Positions 52,563 through 61,609 of a DNA stretch of 64,000 nucleotides are shown one piece after another. The stretch's first letter is position 1. Each line of letters starts with the position of its first letter. Source of the DNA: Vibrio mediterranei (lineage in GTDB: Bacteria; Pseudomonadota; Gammaproteobacteria; Enterobacterales; Vibrionaceae); assembly GCF_900088415.1 (NCBI RefSeq), contig NZ_FLLQ01000001.1:868001-932000 (forward strand). The letters are read 5' to 3'. The translations under genes and the position numbers were made by a program. The notes under the pieces are model-generated. The model saw only the letters and a program-made list of their open reading frames with translations. It was not told where the DNA came from and ran no database searches.

Positions 52563-53255
52563 TTAAAGTGTTCGAATAAGCTGCTTACTCTTTAACCACT
52601 TCAGCCCTTCTCGCTTCGCTATCCCTTCAATTCGTTCTGTTTCTATAAATCGCACGACAGATTCCGCATCGGTTTTTGAATATTCTCGTAATGCCCAACC
52701 TATTGCCTTTTGGATGAAGAACTCTTTATCTGATTGGTTTTCTCGGATCAATTCAAAAAGCAAAGCTCTATCGGTATTTTGCTTGAATTTTAACTGATAG
52801 AGGAGCGTTGAACGTCGCAACCAGATATTTTCCGACTGCCGCCAATTCCCTATGACTTGCGCAGTTTCTTCGGGAAAGCGAACAAAATAACTCGCCAAAA
52901 TATGTGTTGCTAGCATATCGACACTGTCCCACCATGACTTCGTGGTTAACCAGTGCTCTAAGTCCTTTAACATCGCTAACGGTAATTGAGTTTTGAGTTT
53001 GATAAGCAAGTCAACTGCGACCATTTGGAACTCTCGCTCGGGCTGCAACCATAGCTCATCAATCACACCTGAAAGCTCATCCAAAGAAGGAAGTTGGCTC
53101 TTGGTAAATAACGTCTTTAAAGCTGCTCTTCGCGGTGTAGACTGAATACCATAGAAGGTATACTGGTCACGCATGTAGGCTTTCATAAAGCTGGCGTTTT
53201 CAGCGTTTGCCAATGGTTCTAATGCTGCTTTTACTGTTTGATTCCATGGGTGCAT
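52563..53255 (-). CDS. AlkD-like DNA alkylation repair protein
   Basis: A 230-aa all-helical protein of HEAT-like repeats. Seen: FYGIQSTPRRAALKTLF near the N-terminus, WLQPEREFQMVAVDLL, the WWDSVDMLATHIL motif with the tryptophan pair and Asp that contact damaged bases in AlkD, and FFIQKAIGWALREYSKTD with the conserved Gln/Lys/Arg. AlkD removes bulky cationic N3- and N7-alkylpurines without flipping the base. AGGAG precedes the start. It is a single gene, tail to tail with the GNAT gene. Confidence 0.86.
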   Translation of the reverse strand: MHPWNQTVKAALEPLANAENASFMKAYMRDQYTFYGIQSTPRRAALKTLFTKSQLPSLDELSGVIDELWLQPEREFQMVAVDLLIKLKTQLPLAMLKDLEHWLTTKSWWDSVDMLATHILASYFVRFPEETAQVIGNWRQSENIWLRRSTLLYQLKFKQNTDRALLFELIRENQSDKEFFIQKAIGWALREYSKTDAESVVRFIETERIEGIAKREGLKWLKSKQLIRTL

Positions 53256-53355
53256 ATCTTCAACACTCCTCCTACGAATTATTCAACCATCTACCAATCT
53301 GAGGAAAAAAGCTGTCTAGAGCGTACACTACCCCTATGACTAAAGACCACCTCTA

Positions 53356-53706
53356 TTAAGCCGCAACCACCATGGTTCTGTTCCACACTCCCAATAAAAT
53401 GGTTGCGAAAAGAACCCATACCATAACAGCAGAAAGTAAAGTCCCAGTTAGAGTCAAGAAGTAACTAAAATAGTACACAGCCAATAGGTAGGCGGCATAC
53501 GGGAGTAATGAATAGATCCCAAACAGTGCCGTCATACGAAGCGCTTCCATGTTGCGCTCAGTAGCCACGATGTAATGGGCAATAAGCGCAAAGCTAGGAA
53601 ACAGAGGCACTAGCCCAGCGATATAGAAACTTTTACTTTTCGAAAGAATCGCAATAAGCAAAACCGCTAGAGATCCAATCAAGCACTTAATAAACAAGGC
53701 GATCAT
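53356..53706 (-). CDS. glpM: GlpM family membrane protein
   Basis: A 116-aa protein with four membrane segments. The block SKSKSFYIAGLVPLFPSFALIAHYIV (here cited in part) followed by ATERNMEALR is the GlpM signature. GlpM was first linked to alginate and glycerol metabolism in Pseudomonas, with no clear biochemical role. It starts 3 bases after the stop of the 130-aa gene upstream, so the two form an operon. Confidence 0.85.
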   Translation of the reverse strand: MIALFIKCLIGSLAVLLIAILSKSKSFYIAGLVPLFPSFALIAHYIVATERNMEALRMTALFGIYSLLPYAAYLLAVYYFSYFLTLTGTLLSAVMVWVLFATILLGVWNRTMVVAA

Positions 53707-53709
53707 TGG

Positions 53710-54102
53710 TTAAGCCAAATTGAAGAATAGCTCGTCGTCGGTCATGTATTTATGCTTACTGCCTAAGTTGCGAACATGCATAAACATAAATTCCGGGAAA
53801 GCTGGAGCTAGCAGGTCGTTTGGCTCCCACACTACTCCACCAACAAACACATATCGCCCTTGCTTCTCTTCATGGTGGTGAGGGTTATTCAACTCGGTAG
53901 AGAGTTCGGCTCGTGCGCCATCTATCACGCACACCACTTGCCCACGAGCAACACCAATCACTCGATTCACCAAGTTGGCTTTCATTCCACACTTCCATGC
54001 TTGACGAGTAGCCCACTCAAAGCCGAGTTTGCGAACACCTTTGTGCACGTTGACGATTAAGTTCATTGCTTGCGATCCATGATTGTCGGTCATAACAAGC
54101 AT
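53710..54102 (-). CDS. Hypothetical 130-aa protein in operon with glpM
   Basis: I do not recognise this protein. It is soluble with mixed alpha/beta character, and includes VRKLGFEWATRQAWKCGMKANLVNRVIG, cited only in part, and a loop rich in His and Glu (NPHHHEEKQGRY) before VFVGGVVWEPND. The start is uncertain; ATG codons at 54102, 54090 and 54066 are in frame and none has a strong ribosome binding site. Tight spacing to glpM (3 bases) suggests a shared transcript. Confidence 0.5.
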   Translation of the reverse strand: MLVMTDNHGSQAMNLIVNVHKGVRKLGFEWATRQAWKCGMKANLVNRVIGVARGQVVCVIDGARAELSTELNNPHHHEEKQGRYVFVGGVVWEPNDLLAPAFPEFMFMHVRNLGSKHKYMTDDELFFNLA

Positions 54103-54195
54103 CAGGTTAGAGCGGATGGTAAAGACTAGCGAGGAATAGGTAGAGGTGAATTCTCAGCCGATGGTAAAACATGCAAACAATCGTAGCATTAATGA

Positions 54196-54228
54196 GGCAG
54201 CCTACCATTGTTTAAGCTGTAGGCTGCC
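54196..54228 (-). terminator. Terminator of the LacI gene and carbohydrate operon
   Basis: GGCAGCCTAC and GTAGGCTGCC pair around a 13-base loop, 10 bases beyond the minus-strand stop of the LacI gene. Confidence 0.7.
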
Positions 54229-54237
54229 CAGTTTGGA

Positions 54238-55257
54238 TTAGGTTAATGACTTGTTTGTGATTTTGTCAGATTGACGAGACACAATTTCCGCTTCGAACCA
54301 GTTTTGAATCTCAAAACCCTTGTTCTCCAAACGATTAAGCATCAGTTTGGCCATTTCTTCGCCCACACTATGCGTATCGTAATGCAAGGTTGTGATGGAA
54401 GGTTTACTGTAACGACTGTGCTCATAGTCACCATAGCCGGCAATCGCAATATCGACACCAGGCTGATAACCAAGCTCCTCACAAGCAGCTATAGTACCTA
54501 ACGCCATGGTGTCATCAGCACACAAGATCGCCGTTGGGCGATGAGCTAATGACAATACTTCTTTTGCCATCTTGATCGCGTCTTCTTCGTTCAGTTCACC
54601 GTTGAGCAATAAACGGTCATCTGCACATAGACCGGCCTCTTCCATAGCCTTAACATACCCTCGCTTACGAGCTTGAGAGAGCGTCAATTCAATAGGCGCG
54701 TCTAGGAAAGCAATACGCGTATGTCCATGCTCTAGCTGACGTTTTGTCATTTGATAAAAGGCATGTTCATTGTCAACGTCGACAAAGCAATCTTCCTCAA
54801 AGCCGATATCGTAACCATGACAGATATAAGGAAACTGCTTCTGTTTTAGCATGGCAATACGTTCATCATTGCTGCGTGTACGAACAATAAAAATACCATC
54901 GATCAGGCCACTTTCAATGAAATCTGAGTAGACCTTATTCTCATCTTGGCAATCAGCAATCGTTGTTACGATCAGTTGGTAATCATGACGAGCAAGAAAT
55001 GCTGAAGCTCCCGCCAATACTTTTGAGAAAGCGGGTGAAACGAACATCCGCGAGTTAGCCGGTAGAATGATACCAACGTTTCTTGATTTACCAGATGCGA
55101 GACGCTTCGCTGTTGGGTTAGGTTTATAGCCTATCTCTTTTGCCGCAGCCAACACCTTTTGTCGAGTCTCTGGGTTTACATCGTTGTATCCATTTAACGC
55201 CCGCGAAACGGTAGATTTAGAGAGCCCTAAATGTTCTGCTAGTTTTTTTATCGACAT
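54238..55257 (-). CDS. LacI-family repressor of the carbohydrate locus
   Basis: A 339-aa LacI-type regulator. DNA-binding domain at the N-terminus (IKKLAEHLGLSKSTVSRALNG, then KPNPTAKRLASG hinge), followed by a periplasmic-binding-like effector domain (VGIILP onwards; CADDTMALGTIAACEELG near residue 250). I chose ATG 55257 with AAGGA upstream; a longer start at 55275 overlaps the preceding gene. It closes the operon beginning at 63307, and the AAACCGGTTT palindromes at the operon promoter are its probable operators. Effector is presumably the imported glucoside or its product. Confidence 0.87.
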   Translation of the reverse strand: MSIKKLAEHLGLSKSTVSRALNGYNDVNPETRQKVLAAAKEIGYKPNPTAKRLASGKSRNVGIILPANSRMFVSPAFSKVLAGASAFLARHDYQLIVTTIADCQDENKVYSDFIESGLIDGIFIVRTRSNDERIAMLKQKQFPYICHGYDIGFEEDCFVDVDNEHAFYQMTKRQLEHGHTRIAFLDAPIELTLSQARKRGYVKAMEEAGLCADDRLLLNGELNEEDAIKMAKEVLSLAHRPTAILCADDTMALGTIAACEELGYQPGVDIAIAGYGDYEHSRYSKPSITTLHYDTHSVGEEMAKLMLNRLENKGFEIQNWFEAEIVSRQSDKITNKSLT

Positions 55258-55264
55258 AATATCC

Positions 55265-57115
55265 TTAGCACTCACTGACCAATAGCTGACAACGACCGAT
55301 AGAGGTAACCGCTTGTGGCGTCAACACTCCGTCCTTCAATTGTGAATAGTATTCTTGCCAACCTTTTTGATTGGAGATGACCTCATTCTCTAAATCATTT
55401 TTACAATAATTCAAGCAGTTAACCAAGCGCTGTGCACCATCATCTAAGTAATCTTTGTTTCGATAGCAACCTTCTAACATAAACCTCAGCAGTGCAAGTG
55501 CGATTGGCGTTTTCGAGACAAACGTACCGGTAAAGGGATACAGTTTTTCTTTTAACGCTTCAATTCCTAATGGATGCTGTTTAGCGTAGCCACTAAATAA
55601 CAGCACTCGTTCGATATCACCGAGCACCTTTCCAGCCTCCGATACTTCCATGACTCGTCCCGCAAACGCTTCTTTATCGTGGCGCATAATCAGCCCCGGT
55701 TGATGACTGTACGCAAGGTAATGATCATCGATTGGGTTAGCTAAGGCAGACAATATAAATGCCTGGTCTTCAGCTCGATGGATAAACGTTGGCGTATAAG
55801 GTTGGAACTCATACAGTGCGTCGATCAAGATTCCGTTGGTTCCGCCAGTGACATGCACACGCTGGATGTCATCTCTCTGGCTGATGACTTCTTCTTGAGT
55901 GGATATAGCCTGCCCCCAACGAGCACAGAACAGCTGCTCAAACATGGCATAATCACTGCCCGTCGGCAACGTCACATCAGGGGTAAACAGACCCACATGA
56001 GCATCGCATTCATTGACCAGTCCACCAGCAATCATGCCCAGTTTGACTTTGTGACCATTGTTATCAACTGCACTAGCGCCCCAATTAGAATCCAAAAAGT
56101 GTTCAAACGCAGATTTGCCCGTTTCGTTGATGAGCATGGTTTGGTCGAACACTTGGTCAAGGTCAATTTTGAATGTAGCTTTGAGCTCTGGGTTCACTGC
56201 TTTTTGCCACAAAGGCGCAACAGCTTTAAGGAAGCTATAGTGTCTTCCATATGCCCCGTTTACTCCGAATACGCCTTTAAGGTCATCACTCGCCTCTGGA
56301 AATGCATGACGCAGCACCTCAAGACATTCACTTTCACCAAAAACTGCCACATTGAGGTGCTTGAGGTTAAGGTGCGCGTTGATCTCAAACTCGACATACT
56401 GTTTCGCAATATCTGCCAACGCAGGGTGTGTCACCGAACATGACAGCACGATAGTTGCCTTAGCGTCTGGTGCAAGGTTGCCTCGGTCTACTTCCCCAGC
56501 CAACGCTTTATCAAGGTGCTTTAAACCGTAAAGGATCTCATTCTCTTCGGCAGAGATACCAACAGGAATTGGATGATCGTACCAATACTGTTGCTGCTGG
56601 TTTTGAGCCTGCTGTAAGGCTTGATGGAAGCACTCCCCCAAAGTTAAGTGGCTAACATCATCCCCTCGGAGTGGCACACCCAATAACACATTGCTCGTGA
56701 ACAAGACCTGTTCAGCGACATTTGTAATCGCCTGTGACGACTTGGTCATATTATGCAGAGTTCGATTGCGGTGAATATCCTCTCTTACCTTTTCGGGTGT
56801 CGATTTAGCCGCTATAGCTTCGGGGCTGAATAGTTGCCACAGAGGATTATCGCCTTCGAGTAACTCGTCATAGTTATGTGAAAGCTCGGCTTCAGCGTCC
56901 GGTACAAACGCATCTAGGAACTCCAAGACAGGATGGTATTTATTTATGGTAAGAAGCTCACAGGCGACCTGATATTCAACATGGTCAGGCTGCTGGCTAA
57001 TAAACCACGCGTGACAAAGCTGACTGGAGAGATCAGAGCCTTTTAATAGGGAAAACTGATTATTTACGTTGAGATATTCACAAATTTTCGGCAATAGAGA
57101 CATATTGGCATCCAT
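55265..57115 (-). CDS. Unrecognised 616-aa protein with GT-A glycosyltransferase-like motifs
   Basis: I do not recognise this family. It is a large soluble protein without signal peptide. A DxD-like motif, D318-L-D320 in FKIDLDQVFDQ, follows NGAYGRHYSFLKAVAPLW. A second acidic pair, E449-D450 in FIHRAEDQAF, lies in the position of the catalytic or sugar-binding ED of GT-A glycosyltransferases. The N-terminal 200 residues are mainly helical. It sits between the ABC ATPase and the LacI repressor of a phosphorylase locus. Its ATG is 5 bases after a hairpin's right arm whose AAGGGG may be the ribosome binding site. A glycosyltransferase or sugar-modifying role is inference. Confidence 0.6.
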   Translation of the reverse strand: MDANMSLLPKICEYLNVNNQFSLLKGSDLSSQLCHAWFISQQPDHVEYQVACELLTINKYHPVLEFLDAFVPDAEAELSHNYDELLEGDNPLWQLFSPEAIAAKSTPEKVREDIHRNRTLHNMTKSSQAITNVAEQVLFTSNVLLGVPLRGDDVSHLTLGECFHQALQQAQNQQQQYWYDHPIPVGISAEENEILYGLKHLDKALAGEVDRGNLAPDAKATIVLSCSVTHPALADIAKQYVEFEINAHLNLKHLNVAVFGESECLEVLRHAFPEASDDLKGVFGVNGAYGRHYSFLKAVAPLWQKAVNPELKATFKIDLDQVFDQTMLINETGKSAFEHFLDSNWGASAVDNNGHKVKLGMIAGGLVNECDAHVGLFTPDVTLPTGSDYAMFEQLFCARWGQAISTQEEVISQRDDIQRVHVTGGTNGILIDALYEFQPYTPTFIHRAEDQAFILSALANPIDDHYLAYSHQPGLIMRHDKEAFAGRVMEVSEAGKVLGDIERVLLFSGYAKQHPLGIEALKEKLYPFTGTFVSKTPIALALLRFMLEGCYRNKDYLDDGAQRLVNCLNYCKNDLENEVISNQKGWQEYYSQLKDGVLTPQAVTSIGRCQLLVSEC

Positions 57116-57119
57116 AAAA

Positions 57120-57149
57120 AATCCCCTTCACAAACCTATGAAGGGGATT
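57120..57149 (-). terminator. Intra-operon terminator hairpin before the 616-aa gene
   Basis: AATCCCCTTCA and TGAAGGGGATT pair around an 8-base loop; on the minus strand a TTTTTT run follows and merges into the next start codon. The downstream gene's AAGGGG lies in the stem. Confidence 0.75.
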
Positions 57150-57154
57150 AGCAA

Positions 57155-58252
57155 TTAAAGGCGTTGCTCTGTTTTCACATCAAACAGAAGGACACGAGAT
57201 AAGTCGACGAGCAAGTCCATTTTTTGGCCGCGTGTTACTTCTGAGCGAAGGTCTAGGCGTGCTTTCACGTTCTCTTCTCCCAACTTAAACAACACTTCTT
57301 TATCAAACCCCATAGGTTCAACTAGGTCGATGTTAATGTTATCGAAGTTAAAGGTTGAGTCACTCTCCCCAAAGAACTCCATGTCATTGAAAAAGTCTGG
57401 ACGAATGCCCACCTTTACAGCAAGTCCCTCCGCCGGTACTGCCTCATCAAAATGAACTCCGGTCAGCAGCTTTCTAGGCAGTTGATATCCTCCTAGTTCC
57501 AGATAGTCGTTGTACAGTGTACCGTCCATGATGTTCATTGACGGAGAGCCAATAAAGGTCGCAACGAAAATATTGACTGGATTGAGGAAAATCTCCATCG
57601 GAGAGCCGACTTGCTCAATAATACCATCGCGCAATACCACCACTTTATCCGCTAGCGTCATTGCCTCGACTTGGTCGTGGGTAACATAAACACTGGTGCG
57701 GCCAAATCGGTTGTGGATTTGCGCAATCTCGGTGCGCATGTGATTACGCAGTTTGGCGTCCAGATTTGACAAAGGTTCATCAAACAAGAAGCAGTCAGCA
57801 TCACGAACAATGGCGCGACCCATTGCGACACGTTGGCGCTGACCACCTGAAAGATCAGCCGGCTTTCTCTTGAGATAATCTTCCAGCTTGAGCATTTTGG
57901 CAACATCTTCCAACCGGCGCTGGATCTCCGACTCTTCCATCTTTAAGCGGCGTAGAGCAAACACGATGTTCTCTTCAACGGTTTTGTGCGGATACAGTGC
58001 GTAGTTTTGGAACACCATTGCGATATTACGATGTTGTGGTTCGACATCGTTAACCACTCGGTCACCAATGGAGATCTCACCTGATGTCGCCTGCTCAAGA
58101 CCTGCAATCATGCGTAACGTCGTCGATTTACCACAACCCGATGGGCCAACTAGCACCACAAATTCGCCATCTTCGATATCAAGACTGATGTTTTTTACAA
58201 CCTTGGTGTCACCGTAGTTTTTAACAATATTTTTTAATGAAATAGAAGCCAT
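57155..58252 (-). CDS. UgpC/MalK-type sugar ABC transporter ATPase
   Basis: A 365-aa importer ATPase with Walker [11 protein letters not shown] near residue 38, Q-loop FQNYALYPH, signature [17 protein letters not shown], Walker [13 protein letters not shown] and switch [11 protein letters not shown]. The C-terminal third (about 240-365) is an OB-fold TOBE domain. It energises the two permeases encoded just upstream, 5 bases away, for carbohydrate import. A terminator hairpin follows. Confidence 0.92.
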   Translation of the reverse strand: MASISLKNIVKNYGDTKVVKNISLDIEDGEFVVLVGPSGCGKSTTLRMIAGLEQATSGEISIGDRVVNDVEPQHRNIAMVFQNYALYPHKTVEENIVFALRRLKMEESEIQRRLEDVAKMLKLEDYLKRKPADLSGGQRQRVAMGRAIVRDADCFLFDEPLSNLDAKLRNHMRTEIAQIHNRFGRTSVYVTHDQVEAMTLADKVVVLRDGIIEQVGSPMEIFLNPVNIFVATFIGSPSMNIMDGTLYNDYLELGGYQLPRKLLTGVHFDEAVPAEGLAVKVGIRPDFFNDMEFFGESDSTFNFDNINIDLVEPMGFDKEVLFKLGEENVKARLDLRSEVTRGQKMDLLVDLSRVLLFDVKTEQRL

Positions 58253-58257
58253 AATTA

Positions 58258-59220
58258 TTAACCTTTCACACCACCATCAGTTTTGCCACCATCCATATGA
58301 CGCATAGCAAACAAGAAACACACTACGACTGGAGCCAGAGTTAACATGGACGCTGCCATGATTCGATCCCAAATCGCATTTTTCGATACAAATAGCTCTT
58401 GTAGCGCGAGTGGCAATGTGTAGAACTCTTTGAATTGTTTTAAGAATACAGACGCAAATAGGTATTCATTCCAGCCGATAATAAAGCAGTACATAAATAC
58501 GGTTGCGAGCATAGGTACCGATAGCGGCAATACCACCTTCCATATTGCTTCTTTGCGCGAGTAACCATCCATCATCGCCGCCTCTTCTAACGCAAAAGGA
58601 ATCGTGCGGAAGTAGTTACCCAGCATATACAGCGCGACTGGCAATGTTTGCACAATATAGATGGCGAAGAGACAGAACAGACTACCCCACATACTGGTCG
58701 CTAACCCGACGTTTACCGCCATTTGATACAGCGGTACCATCAACAGTACGCCGCCCACCATATAAACGAAGAGCACCGAGCGCTGAACAATTACCTGCCC
58801 AGTAAATCGCAGGCGCGAAATGGAATAAGCCCCCATGACTGCGAATATGAGCGACACCGTAGCCGCTCCCGCAGATATAGCGAAACTATTCAGCATAAAC
58901 CGGCCAAAGGGAAACACATCAGAGTTACTGGCGTATTTCGCCATAATGGCGTCTTTCTTATCTTGAGGCAGTTTAGGATTCTCAAGAATCTTTTGTATTG
59001 CTGCCGGTATCTCTACCTGTTTTTGCTCAGTTAAGCCTAATAATTCCTTATAGGCATCGAGATTAACGACCTGCGGAATCAATGACGGGTTACCCCAGTC
59101 AAACTGATGTTTTAATGAGGTCGACAGAATTTGCGCAAATGGAAGTAAGCAGAAGCTCACCAGTAAGAAAATTGCTAACGCAAATCCAATACGTCCTTTA
59201 ATTGTTGGTTTTCCTAACAT
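58258..59220 (-). CDS. Carbohydrate ABC transporter permease (MalG/UgpE type)
   Basis: A 320-aa permease with six helices and the EAA loop [21 protein letters not shown]. After helix 1 it carries an unusually long periplasmic insert (about residues 55-100, rich in Lys, Gln and Asp: [25 protein letters not shown]) not found in MalG-like proteins of minimal length. It pairs with the permease encoded 6 bases upstream. The insert may contact the binding protein. Confidence 0.9.
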   Translation of the reverse strand: MLGKPTIKGRIGFALAIFLLVSFCLLPFAQILSTSLKHQFDWGNPSLIPQVVNLDAYKELLGLTEQKQVEIPAAIQKILENPKLPQDKKDAIMAKYASNSDVFPFGRFMLNSFAISAGAATVSLIFAVMGAYSISRLRFTGQVIVQRSVLFVYMVGGVLLMVPLYQMAVNVGLATSMWGSLFCLFAIYIVQTLPVALYMLGNYFRTIPFALEEAAMMDGYSRKEAIWKVVLPLSVPMLATVFMYCFIIGWNEYLFASVFLKQFKEFYTLPLALQELFVSKNAIWDRIMAASMLTLAPVVVCFLFAMRHMDGGKTDGGVKG

Positions 59221-59226
59221 AATGAA

Positions 59227-60090
59227 TTACCACTTAAGAATTTTCTTAACATAGAACCAAATCAGCACACACAAGACGCTGAACTGAATCACGGAGGTTG
59301 CAGCAGCAAGCCCTTGATCAATGACCCCGGTGAAGGCTTGGTAGTACGTAAATACTGGAAGAGTTTGAACATTGGGCGCTAAAAGGAACACGTCTTCAAA
59401 GCGGTTCAGGTTCCAAATCAAACGTAGAATCACTACCGTTGCCAATACGAAATAAATCTCTGGCAGCGTCACATGGAAGAAACGTCCAATTGGTCCATAA
59501 CCGTCAATCGCCGCCGCTTCGTACTGGTCTTTAGGAATCGACGTCAACTTGGATAGGATCAATAGATATGCAATTGGGAAATGCTTCCAAACATCAAAGA
59601 TAATAACGACCCAAACAGCCGAACCCGGCTCACCAATGAGGTTGGTTCGTTGATTCCAGATATGCAGTACATCAACCATTAACCAGTTGAAGACACCATT
59701 AACTGGATCAAAAAGAAATTGCCAACCAAACACAACGGAAATAACCGGCGCAAAATATGGCATAAGAATAGCGGCACTCACTAGGCCACGACCTCGGAAC
59801 GGATTACGCATCAATAATGCGACTGCGAGTCCTAACAGCGTAGTGCCAGCAACAGTACCAAATAGGTAGATACCGGTTGTTGCAATTGATGAGTAATAGT
59901 CTGGATTTGCCAGTAAGCGAGCGTAGTTGGCAATCCCGACAAAAGTTTTGTCACCGTTCAGCTTTACATCAAAGAAGCTTAGATAAACATTAAAAACGAT
60001 TGGATAGAGTATCAAAAGCCCAATAATGCCAATGGTCGGAGCGACAAGCTTCCACCCGAACCGCGCTTCTGCTCTCTCTAATGGTGTCAT
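59227..60090 (-). CDS. Carbohydrate ABC transporter permease (MalF/UgpA type)
   Basis: A 287-aa inner-membrane permease with six helices and the EAA loop YEAAAIDGYGPIGRFFHVTLP. The opening WKLVAPTIGIIGLLILYPIVFNVYLSF is typical of UgpA-like subunits. It forms the heterodimeric channel with the next permease. The binding-protein gene lies about 100 bases upstream, with a hairpin (CGCTGG/CCAGCG near 60161-60176) between them. Confidence 0.9.
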   Translation of the reverse strand: MTPLERAEARFGWKLVAPTIGIIGLLILYPIVFNVYLSFFDVKLNGDKTFVGIANYARLLANPDYYSSIATTGIYLFGTVAGTTLLGLAVALLMRNPFRGRGLVSAAILMPYFAPVISVVFGWQFLFDPVNGVFNWLMVDVLHIWNQRTNLIGEPGSAVWVVIIFDVWKHFPIAYLLILSKLTSIPKDQYEAAAIDGYGPIGRFFHVTLPEIYFVLATVVILRLIWNLNRFEDVFLLAPNVQTLPVFTYYQAFTGVIDQGLAAATSVIQFSVLCVLIWFYVKKILKW

Positions 60091-60193
60091 GGTAATTCCT
60101 TGTTAATCTGAGGCAGCGCACCATGCTGCCCCGTAAAGGTTCTTAGTGAAGGTGCGCCGCTGGTTAGCCAGCGACGTCTTTCGCTATGCAGAG

Positions 60194-61543
60194 TTAGTTT
60201 TTGATAAGCTGCTGCATCTCGTTTTCAGCCCAATCCAACGATTTTTGCGTGTCTTGTCCCTCAATCACAGAGCTATAGATCATGCGTGGAATGATTTGTT
60301 TCGAGAAGATTTCACCAGATTCAGGGAACGCCTTACCGTCTACAATGGAGAAGTTCTTGATGTTCTCAAAACCGGCAATGATCTCCTTAATGGACTCTTT
60401 ACCATAGTTAGCAAAAATGCCTTTTGGATCATTAAGGAATTCATCAGTTTCAGCGATGTCTCGAAGCATAGGAAGGTGGCCACCAGGTGCCATATGAGAG
60501 TATGCAACAACCTGATCTTTCTCGTTCATGTATTCAATGAACGCTTTAGTCGCTTCTACTTCATCCTTGTTATCGTTCTTCATGATAGAGAAACCAACCA
60601 AGGTACCAAATGTAGAAGCTGAAGTATGAGTGATTGCTGGAGCTAAACGCGTGTTCTTCGCTAGATTAGGATCGAATGTCGCGCCTTTAAGATCTTTGAA
60701 GTTCTCGTTACTCAATGAACTTGCCGCAGCTTCGGCGAGTGCAATGTCATCCATGATATACGTGGAGTAGAAGAACATCGCTAGCTTGCCTTGCAAATAG
60801 TAGTCACGTGCGCGCCATGTTTGTGGACCCGGAGGTGTGTACTTTGAAAGATCTTTATAAAAGTCTAAAACTTCTTTTTGCGCTTCAGAGTTGAATATTA
60901 GGTTGCCGTCTTTATCAAACTGACCTGCATCGTTTGATAGGGCAAACTGCGTATAAACTTGCTCAGCATAGCTATCCGCTTTAGTGCCAATTAAGATGCC
61001 GTATTGGTTTTCCTGAGGCTTATTAAAGTACTTCGCCGCTTTTTGAATGTTTTCCCATGTTGTCGGTGGCTCTAAACCCGCTTCTTCAAACCAGTCTGCA
61101 CGATACCAAATACCTTGAACCCAACCTCGATATGGTAGAGCAACAAATTTATTGTTGTCTGGGTCTTCTACCAACTTCAATGAACCTTTATAAAAACGGT
61201 CTTTACCAACTGCTTCTATCGTTGCGGTCGTGGCGTCTAAATCAACAATACCTTGCTCAGCAAACGCTAATGACAGGTTAGAGCCTACTTCAATCATATC
61301 TGGGAGCGTATTCGATGCGGCAGCTGCAGCAATCTGCTTTGGCATGTCATTTTCATCTACTGCCACTACTTTTACATCGATACCTGGGTTCAATGCTTCG
61401 AACACATCAGCCATCACTTCTATCGTCTGAAGGCGGTCTGATTGGGTTTGTGTTGTCCAATACTCAACTGTAGTCGCTTGTGCAAGGCTGGATAAGCCTA
61501 AACCAGCTACAGCAAGTCCAAGGGTCAGAGTTTTTAGTTTCAT
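60194..61543 (-). CDS. Sugar ABC transporter substrate-binding protein
   Basis: A 449-aa extracellular solute-binding protein (family 1). The signal peptide ends SLAQA-TTVEYWTT. The mature chain has the expected FEALNPGIDVKVVAV and GWVQGIWYRADWFEEAGLEPPTTWENIQKAA regions, the latter cited only in part, and aromatic residues for sugar stacking. It delivers the substrate to the permeases encoded downstream. The gap and hairpin after it fit the common pattern of higher binding-protein expression. AAGGATATAACG precedes the ATG. Ligand likely a glucoside (see the phosphorylase), by inference. Confidence 0.9.
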   Translation of the reverse strand: MKLKTLTLGLAVAGLGLSSLAQATTVEYWTTQTQSDRLQTIEVMADVFEALNPGIDVKVVAVDENDMPKQIAAAAASNTLPDMIEVGSNLSLAFAEQGIVDLDATTATIEAVGKDRFYKGSLKLVEDPDNNKFVALPYRGWVQGIWYRADWFEEAGLEPPTTWENIQKAAKYFNKPQENQYGILIGTKADSYAEQVYTQFALSNDAGQFDKDGNLIFNSEAQKEVLDFYKDLSKYTPPGPQTWRARDYYLQGKLAMFFYSTYIMDDIALAEAAASSLSNENFKDLKGATFDPNLAKNTRLAPAITHTSASTFGTLVGFSIMKNDNKDEVEATKAFIEYMNEKDQVVAYSHMAPGGHLPMLRDIAETDEFLNDPKGIFANYGKESIKEIIAGFENIKNFSIVDGKAFPESGEIFSKQIIPRMIYSSVIEGQDTQKSLDWAENEMQQLIKN

Positions 61544-61609
61544 CGTTATATCCTTTACGATTTAGGATTCATGTAATTTATGAGTCGCCAGCCAGGCTGG
61601 CTCTATTTT

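Noticed and set aside
55778..56443. Plus-strand 221-aa frame inside the 616-aa gene
   Set aside because: Its composition (His/Cys/Arg-rich, no motif) is typical of a shadow frame; the minus-strand frame is continuous over 616 codons and fits the operon.
60146..60622. Plus-strand 158-aa frame over the binding-protein gene
   Set aside because: It lies mostly antisense to a clearly coding gene (signal peptide and family motifs on the minus strand) and shows no motif.
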